A stretch of 64,000 nucleotides of DNA from Persicitalea sp038235275. GTDB taxonomy: Bacteria; Bacteroidota; Bacteroidia; Cytophagales; Spirosomataceae. Positions 25,608 through 32,304 of this stretch are shown here, piece after piece. The stretch is taken from positions 1 to 64,000 of the forward strand of contig JBBSUC010000020.1 of assembly GCA_038235275.1 (NCBI GenBank). Reading direction: 5' to 3'. The position numbers were made by a program, and so were the translations under genes. Within the stretch, counting starts at the first letter, position 1; every line of letters starts with the position of its first letter. The notes beneath the pieces are model-generated. The model searched no databases and was not told the DNA's origin. It was given only the letters and a program-made list of their open reading frames with translations.

Positions 25608-26732
25608 TTATAACACTCCTTTTGTGGAGGGCAGATTGTCCATTTGCTTTAAATCCCGTGCCACCGCCATTTTGATGGCCTTGGCAAAAGCTTTAAAAAT
25701 CGCTTCGATCTTGTGGTGCTCGTTCTGACCTTCCACCTTGACATTCAAATTACAGAGCGAGGCGTCCGAAAATGATTTGAAAAAATGGTGAAACATCTCA
25801 GTGGGCATCTCGCCGATTCTCTCGCGCCGAAAATCAGCTTCCCACACCAGCCACGGGCGGCCCGAAAAGTCGATGGCGACCTGCGCCAGCGCCTCGTCCA
25901 TGGGTAGCAAAAAGCCGTAGCGGTTGGTGCCGCGCTTGTCGCCCAGGGCCTGGCGGTAGGCTTCACCCAGCGCCAGGGCGGTGTCTTCGATGGTGTGGTG
26001 TTCGTCGATGTGCAGGTCGCCCTTCACCGTGATTTCCAGGTCGGCTCCCGAATGTTTGGCGAGCTGGTCGAGCATATGGTCGAAAAAACCCAGCCCCGTG
26101 TCTATGGTGGATTGGCCACTGCCGTCGAGGTTTAGTTTAATGGAAATCTCGGTTTCCCTAGTATTACGCTGCACGGTAGCGATGCGGTTCGGGAGTTTCA
26201 GTTTTTCAAAAATGGCGTCCCAATCGTCGGAAACCAGCGCAATTGCCGCTTTCATTTCTGGCGAAACGCCTGTCTCCGGCTGATTCGGAGCAATGAGAAT
26301 GGCTTCGGTTCCCAAATTCACGGCCAATTGGACGTCCGTGAGGCGATCGCCGATGACGTAGCTGTTTTTTAAATCGTAGTCGCCGTTCATATATTCCGTC
26401 AGCAACCCGGTGCCGGGCTTGCGGGTGGGGGCATTGTCGGCGGGGTAGGTGCGGTCAATGAAAACTTGGGAAAAATGAACATTTTCACCCGCCAGCGTCT
26501 TCATCATTTTATTGTGGGCGGGCCAAAAGGTGTCTTCGGGGAAAGCATCGGTTCCCAATCCGTCCTGGTTGGTAATCATCACCAGTTCGTAGTCGGTTTC
26601 TTCGGCCAGGCGGCGCAGATTGGAGATGGCTTTGGGCAGAAATTCCAGCTTTTCCAGCGAATCGACCTGCTCGTCGATGATCGGTTCAAAGATGATCGTG
26701 CCATCGCGGTCGATGAAGAGGGCTTTTTTCAT
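25608..26732 (-). CDS. hisB: Bifunctional histidinol-phosphatase / imidazoleglycerol-phosphate dehydratase
   Basis: A 374-residue fusion enzyme performing two steps of histidine synthesis. The N-terminal HAD phosphatase (residues 1-~165) has D8 and D10 in FIDRDGT and later VIGDRLTDVQLAVNLG. The C-terminal dehydratase has TGLGFFDHMLDQLAKHSG, DEHHTIEDTALALGEA and NEHHKIEAIFKAFAKA, which carry the manganese-binding histidines. The start at 26732 (MKKALFIDRDGT) is clear; the in-frame extension to 26819 overlaps the end of the upstream gene. No other his genes are in the window. Confidence 0.96.
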   Translation of the reverse strand: MKKALFIDRDGTIIFEPIIDEQVDSLEKLEFLPKAISNLRRLAEETDYELVMITNQDGLGTDAFPEDTFWPAHNKMMKTLAGENVHFSQVFIDRTYPADNAPTRKPGTGLLTEYMNGDYDLKNSYVIGDRLTDVQLAVNLGTEAILIAPNQPETGVSPEMKAAIALVSDDWDAIFEKLKLPNRIATVQRNTRETEISIKLNLDGSGQSTIDTGLGFFDHMLDQLAKHSGADLEITVKGDLHIDEHHTIEDTALALGEAYRQALGDKRGTNRYGFLLPMDEALAQVAIDFSGRPWLVWEADFRRERIGEMPTEMFHHFFKSFSDASLCNLNVKVEGQNEHHKIEAIFKAFAKAIKMAVARDLKQMDNLPSTKGVL

Positions 26733-26785
26733 TGGGGCAAACAAAGATTTAGTTTGAAGCGCCAAAGTTAGGGAATCATTCATCA

Positions 26786-27760
26786 CTAAAATGCAATACC
26801 CAACTTCACTCCTCCCCAAACGTGCGTCCGCCCGGACTTGAATTCCCGGCTGAGATAAGTGCGGTAGTACTCGGCGTAGAACTTCCTGACCTTCATCACA
26901 ACGCCATAATTATGCTGGAAAGTGAAGCGATTGATGTCGTTAGCTGCCAAAGTATAAGGACTGCTGCGGTTAAAAAGTCCGCCTTGCAGCGTGGCGTCGT
27001 ACCCAACTAAAATACCGAGCGGCTGGCTGTACACGTATAATTGCCAATCCTTTTTTCTGGAATTTGAGGAGGAAGGAAAAGCCGAATCGAAATAACCCAA
27101 CGACAATGTCAAGCCTGCCTGTACCTTGTCCGAAAGCGTTCCCAAGCGAACTTGCGCGTTGGTATTTAGCGAAAGAAAATCCGGGACCGCGACCAATTGC
27201 CGCTCGTGATTTATTTCGTAGTTGACGACAACATCGTTGTGAATCTGGTATTGCCAGCCGTGCGGTTCCTGATCCCCCGACCAGCGGTGGATGGCCGCCT
27301 GCATCTGCCCCGCAAAGGCCGCCGGGCCAACCATTCCCAAACTCAGCACCGAACTCAACCGTTGCCTAAGCGCCGTATCTACCGAAATCGAGAATGATTT
27401 CAGCATGATGATACCCGCGAAAGGCCGATCGTTCCCCAGAATTTCATCGCTTTTGATGCTGGTGGGCGTGAAGCCGAAATGCTCGAAGGCTAAACCGTAG
27501 GTAGCGGGCTTATCGTGATATCGAAAAAGTATTTTGGATAAAGGGTTTTTGGCAAAAACCGGATGCGCTACCTCAAAGCTGTATCCCTGCGTGTAGTAAT
27601 AATCGGTGATATTGCGGGAGAAAAAATCGTTGTCGTAGTGGAATCGGAAGTAGCCTTTCCCAGAAATGGTTCGTTGAGCGGCGGTATTGTCAATCCTCTG
27701 GGCTAAACTCAAAGCGGGTAAGAAAACGAGGAATGCAAGAAAGAGAAAGTGTTGGCGCAT
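26786..27760 (-). CDS. LpxR-like lipid A deacylase family outer-membrane protein
   Basis: A 324-residue protein with signal peptide (residues 1-20, ending LSLAQ) and a predicted 12-strand barrel of the DUF2219/LpxR family. Family marks are YFRFHYDNDFFSRNITDYYYTQGYSF, where NDFF and the TD..YTQG segment form the active-site/calcium region, and LGNDRPFAGIIML. LpxR removes the 3'-acyloxyacyl group of lipid A in Salmonella; catalytic activity here is inferred only from family. It sits between nuoA and hisB on the same strand and ends 53 bp before hisB. Confidence 0.8.
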   Translation of the reverse strand: MRQHFLFLAFLVFLPALSLAQRIDNTAAQRTISGKGYFRFHYDNDFFSRNITDYYYTQGYSFEVAHPVFAKNPLSKILFRYHDKPATYGLAFEHFGFTPTSIKSDEILGNDRPFAGIIMLKSFSISVDTALRQRLSSVLSLGMVGPAAFAGQMQAAIHRWSGDQEPHGWQYQIHNDVVVNYEINHERQLVAVPDFLSLNTNAQVRLGTLSDKVQAGLTLSLGYFDSAFPSSSNSRKKDWQLYVYSQPLGILVGYDATLQGGLFNRSSPYTLAANDINRFTFQHNYGVVMKVRKFYAEYYRTYLSREFKSGRTHVWGGVKLGIAF

Positions 27761-27798
27761 GATGTTTACATACGTTTTTGCAAGCCAGGCAGACTACA

Positions 27799-28293
27799 TT
27801 ATTTCGGTAAACTCTTCTCTCCTCCTTCTGAAAGAAACTTCTCATTCACCCGCGCGTACAGTTCTGCTGGGACGGGCGAGTCAACTTGGCTAACGGTAGG
27901 CTTGGGCCGCACCCAATCCAGATAGCCCTTGGCCCAGGCATAAGCTAGCCCCAGCGCCAGGATTCCCACGAACACCGCCATCTCGGCCAGTGCGAACCAG
28001 CCCCAGCGGCCTTCGGTCTGAGCGATCAATTCCTCCCGGCCAAAGACGACGGCCCAGGGGAAGAGGAAGACCAATTCCACTTCGAACAGCACAAAGATGA
28101 GCGCTACGACGTAAAACCGCACATTGAACTGCACGTTGGCGTTGCCCACCGGGTCTTCGCCCGACTCATAAGTCGTGTTCTTTTCGGGATTCGGATTATT
28201 GGGCCGCAGTAAGCGGCCCACGCCCAGCACGACACCCAGCAGCACGAAGCCCGCGATGATGAAAAGTAAGATGATTCCGAAGTCCGTTAGCAT
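27799..28293 (-). CDS. nuoA: NADH-quinone oxidoreductase subunit A
   Basis: A 164-residue complex I membrane subunit. Three membrane helices are visible (residues ~5-28, ~60-80, ~98-120), with the conserved loop TTYESGEDPVGNANVQFNVRFYVVALIFVLFEVELVFLFPWAV between helices 1 and 2. The C-terminal ~40 residues extend beyond the core fold. No nuoB or other nuo gene follows, which is unusual because nuoA normally opens the nuo operon. A REP-like hairpin lies 16 bp upstream of its ATG. Confidence 0.94.
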   Translation of the reverse strand: MLTDFGIILLFIIAGFVLLGVVLGVGRLLRPNNPNPEKNTTYESGEDPVGNANVQFNVRFYVVALIFVLFEVELVFLFPWAVVFGREELIAQTEGRWGWFALAEMAVFVGILALGLAYAWAKGYLDWVRPKPTVSQVDSPVPAELYARVNEKFLSEGGEKSLPK

Positions 28294-28308
28294 AAAGTTT
28301 CCTCTGGT

Positions 28309-28331
28309 GGGACGAACCTATGTGTTCGCCC
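28309..28331. repeat. REP-like hairpin in the nuoA leader
   Basis: An imperfect palindrome: GGGACGAAC, loop CTATGT, then GTTCGCCC (one mismatch). It has the same architecture and nearly the same loop as the hairpin at 52138-52159 and likewise lies just upstream of a start codon. It resembles GGGGCGAACC-type extragenic palindromes scattered in many genomes. Confidence 0.5.
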
Positions 28332-28413
28332 GATGACGTAGCAAAGGTAGCAAAACACCGCCCCATCCCCCGTACCAATTTTATTTAATAAAAAATGCAA
28401 AAAAAATTGCAGT

Positions 28414-28449
28414 ATGATATAAATATATCATATCTATGCCTTATATTTG
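28414..28449 (+). promoter_or_regulatory. Promoter with palindromic operator-like site
   Basis: A perfect palindrome ATGATAT-AAAT-ATATCAT (28414-28431) stands 10 bp before a TATATTTG box (28442-28449), which is 30 bp before the ATG at 28479. The same pairing of an AT-rich dyad with TATATTTG recurs before ruvB and, less clearly, before the gene at 33420. Confidence 0.5.
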
Positions 28450-28478
28450 TGTTATGGATTATAACAAACATTAAATAT

Positions 28479-29141
28479 ATGGAGACGATCAATAAGGAAA
28501 ATCAGAAAATAACAGTCGCCCCTTGCCAACTGAGCGTGATGCAGCAGACCGATAGTGCCTTAGTAGCAGCCAGCGAGCAGAAATACCTGTACTTCGAGGG
28601 ACGCCCCCGCGAGTACCGCTTCAACGGTCAGAACGGCCAGTTTAACCTGTACGGTGACCGCGTGCTGACGGATGCCTCGGGACGTTTGGTTTCGACCTTT
28701 TCGTTTCAGCCCATCGCCTATCGTATTTTCGAGGACGCCCTGTTTGGCCGCTCCCTGCGTGAACTGTGGGCTGAGCTTTTCTTCGTGGACGCCGACAATT
28801 GCGTGTCGTCCATCATGTTCAACAATACGTCGGTCAATGAACTGTATCGGCTGCTGGAACCTATTCTGTACGAGCGCAAGTCACTTTGTGACGTGGCGCT
28901 GACCATTAAGCCCGAGCGGGTTCAGAGCAAGAGCGATCCCAATAAAGCGTGGTTCATCGCGCGCTTCTCCTATGAAACCGTTGAGCCGGAGCGCATCGCC
29001 GAGATGCGGGAGTTTGTGAAAACGCACCGTGTGTACCGCAACGAAACGCTGACCGTCGCCGCCCAACATAAGCTGGTGTCGCAAGGCTATTACCTGGCCA
29101 TCGACCCGCTAGACGATTATTCGTTGCAGCAGGCAGCTTAA
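28479..29141 (+). CDS. Hypothetical protein, 220 aa
   Basis: Not recognised. The start at 28479 (METINKENQK) follows a good TATATTTG promoter; the in-frame extension to 28395 would run through that promoter. The protein is soluble and mixed alpha/beta, with segments YLYFEGRPREYRFNGQNGQFNLYGDRVL, ELWAELFFVDADNCVSSIMFNN and a C-terminal HKLVSQGYYLAIDPL. Charged and aromatic content suggest a compact globular protein. It opens the 28.4-34.7 kb accessory block, whose other members are DNA-related, so a role with nucleic acids is possible but unproven. Confidence 0.65.
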   Translation: METINKENQKITVAPCQLSVMQQTDSALVAASEQKYLYFEGRPREYRFNGQNGQFNLYGDRVLTDASGRLVSTFSFQPIAYRIFEDALFGRSLRELWAELFFVDADNCVSSIMFNNTSVNELYRLLEPILYERKSLCDVALTIKPERVQSKSDPNKAWFIARFSYETVEPERIAEMREFVKTHRVYRNETLTVAAQHKLVSQGYYLAIDPLDDYSLQQAA

Positions 29142-29155
29142 ATTAGTTGATAAGG

Positions 29156-29197
29156 GTCAATTGCAATTGACAATGCTCTTGGCGCGGACAGTCAATT
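29156..29197. repeat. GTCAATT direct repeats bracketing a GC-containing insert
   Basis: GTCAATT at 29156-29162 and again at 29191-29197 enclose 28 bp that contain CTCTTGGCGCGGACA and further ATTGACAA repeats. It lies 37-78 bp upstream of the ATG at 29234. It fits, less cleanly, the insert-in-repeat pattern seen at seven other sites. Confidence 0.35.
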
Positions 29198-29233
29198 TAC
29201 TCTTACTTGTTTCATCAAAAACAAACTAAAGTC

Positions 29234-29488
29234 ATGACAAATAGTGGATTTATTGCCCTGCGGGGGCAGCATTCGTTTCACATGGTGGACCGGAAAAGCA
29301 TTAAAGAGGTAGAAATGGGAGCGCGGAAGACAAAGATCGTGACCCCCTACCACACGCTGGAAGTGGAGACGCTTTACAACATAGCGGCGCTGAGTTCGCT
29401 TTGTCAGGAGCCACTGCCGGAAAGCTTTCAAACGGAGGGAGAGGAGGCTAACGACCTCTATCCGAGGTTGAATGACCTCCCGTTCTGA
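29234..29488 (+). CDS. Small hypothetical protein, 84 aa
   Basis: Unrecognised. The start at 29234 (MTNSGFIALRGQHSFHMVDRKSI) is chosen over an in-frame start nine codons earlier because it is the cleaner N-terminus. The sequence is soluble, with a basic middle (GARKTKIVTPYHTLEV) and an acidic C-terminus (EGEEANDLYPRLNDLPF). It lies between the first gene of the accessory block and a convergent repressor gene, separated from the latter by an inverted repeat. Confidence 0.55.
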   Translation: MTNSGFIALRGQHSFHMVDRKSIKEVEMGARKTKIVTPYHTLEVETLYNIAALSSLCQEPLPESFQTEGEEANDLYPRLNDLPF

Positions 29489-29503
29489 GTTGTTTATGGT
29501 ACG

Positions 29504-29551
29504 GGCTTCCAGCCCGTTTAAAAGAATGAATCCAAAAATGGGCTGGAAGCC
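29504..29551. repeat. Long inverted repeat between convergent genes
   Basis: Perfect 12-bp arms GGCTTCCAGCCC (29504-29515) and GGGCTGGAAGCC (29540-29551) with a 24-nt AT-rich loop. Each arm is itself nearly palindromic. Bacterial extragenic REP sequences of the GGCTTCCAGCCC kind look like this. It may terminate both flanking transcripts. Confidence 0.5.
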
Positions 29552-29581
29552 TGAACGCAGGTCCGACCGCAGCATACTCAA

Positions 29582-30001
29582 TCAAGACAGCACCTCATTT
29601 CCGCGAATAGCACCATTGCGGTGGGCGTGATTGATGACCTCGCGAAGAATCATAATTTGCTGTTTGAGCAGTTCTATGGTATCGTTTCGGTCGGCAATTT
29701 GTTTTTCCAAATTGCGATTACGTTCGCTGAGAAAGTCGGAGTGAGTATTAGACAAGTCGCCGTTTTGACTCATAAAGGGTTCACCCGTGCCGCGCAGCAG
29801 CCAGTCGCCGTTGAGATTCTCGAAGCGGTTCGTGATACTTACCAATGTATCGTAACTGGGTTTGGTGCGGCGGTTCAGGATGGTATAGAGCTTAGCGGGC
29901 TTATCGAAGCCCAGTTCCTTGCTCAGGCCGTAAACGGTCATTCCTTTATCCTCTAAAAGAAATTCGATGCACTGGTGAATGTCAAGTGGTGTGTCTTTCA
30001 T
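29582..30001 (-). CDS. Phage-type helix-turn-helix repressor with coiled coil
   Basis: A 139-residue DNA-binding protein. Residues 1-70 form an XRE/CI-like HTH: IEFLLEDKGMTVYGLSKELGF, then YTILNRRTKPSYDTLVSITNRFENLNGDWLLRGTGEPF; the closing WLLxGxGE motif is typical of Bacteroidota prophage-style repressors. Residues ~88-130 (RNRNLEKQIADRNDTIELLKQQIMILREVI) are a leucine-zipper-like coiled coil for dimerisation. There is no peptidase domain, so it is not LexA-like. The start at 30001 (MKDTPLDI) is preferred. It is divergent from the gene at 30110, with an operator-like palindrome between them. Confidence 0.85.
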   Translation of the reverse strand: MKDTPLDIHQCIEFLLEDKGMTVYGLSKELGFDKPAKLYTILNRRTKPSYDTLVSITNRFENLNGDWLLRGTGEPFMSQNGDLSNTHSDFLSERNRNLEKQIADRNDTIELLKQQIMILREVINHAHRNGAIRGNEVLS

Positions 30002-30018
30002 ATCTAATATAATATTGC

Positions 30019-30054
30019 TATATTTGCTGCGGTTCACAAAACTATCGAATAGTT
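30019..30054 (+). promoter_or_regulatory. Promoter and operator-like palindrome in divergent region
   Basis: A TATATTTG box (30019-30026) on the plus strand is followed at 30040-30054 by the dyad AACTAT-CGA-ATAGTT, with perfect 6-bp arms. The position just downstream of the -7 box suits a repressor-binding site, and the HTH gene is transcribed away from it. Confidence 0.5.
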
Positions 30055-30109
30055 CCCGGTTTTCAATAACTAATTTCTAAAATATACTTTCAACCAATAT
30101 TAATTGTAT

Positions 30110-30700
30110 ATGGAAAATGTGAAAGAGTACTCGGATTGGACGCGGCCGGAAGTGTCTCCTGAGTGGGAACTGTTCCGAACCGTGCAGAAAATGAGTTGGG
30201 ACGAATTGGCAACGGGGGCGAACCCCTGTCTGCTGGATATGTACCGCAGCACCGAGCTTGGTTTGAACCTGCAAAAGGCGCTTTCTTCCCCGAAGCTAAA
30301 TCAGCTTGGCGAAAAACACGGTAAAGATTTAGTTTGTCGTCTGGTCGGACTAACCGTACTAGTCTACTTTGAACGTTTGCCTAAAAATACTGAAGCCAAG
30401 TTTGGAACCTGGCGGCTGCGCCAAACCGCCGAGTGGCTATACGATACCTATTCCTGCGAAAGTTTGCGCGATTTGATGTACGCTTTCCGCCGGGCGGGAG
30501 GTACATACGCCCACGACCTCCTGGAAGTTATGACCGACTACCTGGAATGGCGCGCAAGCAAGCTGGAAGCCATCCACCAATCCCGCAATCAGGCGGAAAC
30601 GAACCCTTGGCCTAACGATTTTAAGGAGAAACTGCCGGCGCGCTGGTTTCTCGGATACCTAAACCCCACGAATGGAAGCAACAGCCAGGAAGCCGCGTAA
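30110..30700 (+). CDS. Hypothetical protein, 196 aa
   Basis: Not recognised. It begins at the ATG at 30110 (MENVKEYSDWTRPEVSPEWELF); a TTG six bases earlier is also possible. Mostly helical and soluble, it has several tryptophans, MYRSTELGLNLQKALSSPKLNQLGEKHG, FGTWRLRQTAEWLYDTYSCESLRDLMYAFRRAGGTYAHDLLEVMTDYLEWR and the ending ARWFLGYLNPTNGSNSQEAA. Its last 29 bp overlap the start of the PIN-like gene, implying translational coupling, so the two proteins may act together. Confidence 0.65.
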   Translation: MENVKEYSDWTRPEVSPEWELFRTVQKMSWDELATGANPCLLDMYRSTELGLNLQKALSSPKLNQLGEKHGKDLVCRLVGLTVLVYFERLPKNTEAKFGTWRLRQTAEWLYDTYSCESLRDLMYAFRRAGGTYAHDLLEVMTDYLEWRASKLEAIHQSRNQAETNPWPNDFKEKLPARWFLGYLNPTNGSNSQEAA

Positions 30701-31358
30701 GAAGCAGGCGACCGAACCCGTCGCTGAGAAAGTAACGACAATCGTAGAAGTTCCAAAACCCGTAAAGAAGAAGAAAGCCACCCAGGCCAGTTGGGATAAA
30801 TGGGTAAAATCCACCGTGGTGGCCGTCAGCCCAGACGTTTGGAGTATTCATGCTTCCGAATTGAGCCATAATTCCCAGTTTCTTTCTGACCTGAGGAAAT
30901 TGCCGATGCGCGTGTTGCTCGACACGCCCGCGTTGGATTATCTGTTTCGCTGTCCCGACCGCCTGTCACACAACGCCCGACTGGTGTTGAACGAGGAAGG
31001 CGTCGAATGTCTGGTAAGCATGGAAAGTTTGCGGGAATGGGCCGACAAAATGCGAGCAGGGCATTATTTGCTTAGTAAGGAAAACGGCTTTTTTGACACG
31101 ATCCTCGACCGCTTCGATCTGGAAAGTGTGACGACCACGACGGAAGTTTATCAGAAATATGTTTCGTTGAAAGCAACTTCCTTCGTGGATATTAGCTGGG
31201 AAAGAAAACCTGAGGACATCATCAGCACCCGCTTAAACGCCGACGAACGACCAATCAGAATCATCGCCGCCCAAGCACTGGTTTTGGGTGTGCCGATCTT
31301 AACGCCTGACCTTAGGTATGATGCCTATAGAAAGGATGGTGTCAGGACAATTTGGTAA
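30672..31358 (+). CDS. PIN-like domain protein with basic N-terminal extension
   Basis: A 228-residue protein. Residues 1-76 are lysine/alanine/valine-rich and basic (KKKK near 32-35), resembling a DNA- or RNA-binding tail. From residue 79 the sequence MRVLLDTPALDYLF....LSHNARLVLNEEGVECLVSMESLREWADKMRAG follows the VapC/PilT N-terminal PIN pattern, ending AAQALVLGVPILTPDLRYDAY. Candidate metal-binding acids are D84, E122, D191 or E192, and D213. The residue expected as Asp just before the RxxAAQA helix is Ile, so the active site may be altered. The gene overlaps the upstream gene by 29 bp. Confidence 0.65.
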   Translation: MEATARKPRKKQATEPVAEKVTTIVEVPKPVKKKKATQASWDKWVKSTVVAVSPDVWSIHASELSHNSQFLSDLRKLPMRVLLDTPALDYLFRCPDRLSHNARLVLNEEGVECLVSMESLREWADKMRAGHYLLSKENGFFDTILDRFDLESVTTTTEVYQKYVSLKATSFVDISWERKPEDIISTRLNADERPIRIIAAQALVLGVPILTPDLRYDAYRKDGVRTIW

Positions 31359-31386
31359 GCGGTTAAAATTGCATCCTGTTACAGCT

Positions 31387-31884
31387 TCATTTATAACCCG
31401 GCAATTCCTCCGCCACCATTTCGTAGCGTCCAGGCACGTCTCCGAGGATAGCGTAATCGGCTTTCTCGCGTCCGTGCAAGAAGCGGAGCAGTCGCCCGAT
31501 GGTTTGGGCACGGTCGATGGCGGTGCGCAACTCACACTCGTAGATTGTCCATACTTTCCAGCCTAATTTTTCCAGCAAAAAAACATTCCTCTGGTCGCGC
31601 TGGCGGTTGGTGGCAATTTTTTCTTCCCAAAAATCGCGGTTGGTCTTGGGTATCTTACCAATCCTGCAAGGTTCGTGACCGTGCCAGAAGCAGCCCTGCA
31701 CGAAGACCACTGTGCCGTATTTCTTCAAAACAAGGTCAGGACATCCCGGCAGCTTCCGGTCGTGGAGCCGATAACGGAAACCATGCCCATGCAAACATCT
31801 CCGCACGACCCACTCCGGCTTCGTGTCCTTAGATCGGATCGCCTGCATAATCTCCCGCCGCTTTTGCTTATCGAAGATGTCCAC
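31387..31884 (-). CDS. vsr: Very-short-patch repair endonuclease (Vsr)
   Basis: A 165-residue DNA mismatch endonuclease that nicks at T:G mismatches arising from deaminated 5-methylcytosine. I place the start at a GTG (31884), giving MDIFDKQKRREIMQAIRSKDTKPEWVVRR, the expected Vsr N-terminus; the longer in-frame reading adds a non-homologous tail from a repeat region. Core motifs are FRYRLHDRKLPGCPDLVLKKYGTVVFVQGCFWHGHEPCR (catalytic Asp and zinc-ligand Cys/His) and RDQRNVFLLEKLGWKVWTIYECEL. No DNA cytosine methyltransferase gene is nearby, although vsr usually accompanies one. Confidence 0.93.
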   Translation of the reverse strand: MDIFDKQKRREIMQAIRSKDTKPEWVVRRCLHGHGFRYRLHDRKLPGCPDLVLKKYGTVVFVQGCFWHGHEPCRIGKIPKTNRDFWEEKIATNRQRDQRNVFLLEKLGWKVWTIYECELRTAIDRAQTIGRLLRFLHGREKADYAILGDVPGRYEMVAEELPGYK

Positions 31885-31950
31885 CTTTTTTAGTTTTGAA
31901 TGAGAGAATGAGAAATTGAGTGAATACTGGAGTAAGCAGGCAAAAGCAAC

Positions 31951-31990
31951 ATTCACTCACCGCGCGGGCGGCCCCGTCACAATTCACTCA
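31951..31990. repeat. GC-rich insert flanked by 9-bp direct repeats (vsr leader)
   Basis: ATTCACTCA occurs at 31951-31959 and 31982-31990, with a 22-bp GC-rich insert between (minus-strand core GACGGGGCCGCCCGCGCGGT). It is embedded in a tract of 7-8-bp quasi-repeats (TTGAATGAGAGAATGAG at 31896-31912, CTCATTCAAAA at 31987-31997, forming an inverted repeat). It lies 67-106 bp upstream of the vsr start. Confidence 0.6.
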
Positions 31991-32002
31991 TTCAAAATTA
32001 AT

Positions 32003-32194
32003 TCAAGCCGCCTGTCGTCCCTCGTATCTTCTTACCCTTTCATCGTACAGCGCTAATCCGGCACGGACTGCCTCGCGCATTTCCTGAGCGGTGAGACCTC
32101 CCGTTTGGGCCAGTTGGTAGCATTGGCTGGTGAGGGAGCCATGCTGGGCAGCCCACTGCTTTAAGTACAACATTATGCCTTCTTTTCCTCGCAT
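32003..32194 (-). CDS. Small hypothetical protein, 63 aa
   Basis: Unrecognised. I start it at 32194 (MRGKEGIMLYLKQWAAQHG); an in-frame ATG at 32221 is an alternative. It is helical and charged, with TSQCYQLAQTGGLTAQEMREAVRAGLALYDERVRRYEGRQAA. The pattern of helix, turn and basic helix suggests a small regulator or helper protein, without a family match. It is divergent from ruvB and shares the palindrome-bearing promoter region at 32233-32277; it precedes vsr on the same strand. Confidence 0.5.
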   Translation of the reverse strand: MRGKEGIMLYLKQWAAQHGSLTSQCYQLAQTGGLTAQEMREAVRAGLALYDERVRRYEGRQAA

Positions 32195-32232
32195 GATTAT
32201 GGTCGATTTTCCTTTATACAAAGATAGAAACT

Positions 32233-32277
32233 TTATAATACAACTATATTATAATCTAAAAAATTTTCCTATATTTG
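32233..32277 (+). promoter_or_regulatory. ruvB promoter with AT-rich dyad
   Basis: TTATAAT (32233-32239) and ATTATAA (32248-32254) form a perfect 7-bp dyad with 8-nt spacing, followed 15 bp later by a TATATTTG box (32270-32277), 27 bp before the ruvB ATG. This is the same layout as at 28414-28449. Confidence 0.5.
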
Positions 32278-32304
32278 TGTTGTACAAGAAACCTAAGAGT
32301 AAGT

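Noticed and set aside
30672..31358. Calling the pair at 30110-31358 a VapBC toxin-antitoxin module
   Set aside because: The upstream protein is 196 residues and does not resemble an antitoxin; the PIN core has an uncertain third acidic residue and an unusual N-terminal extension.
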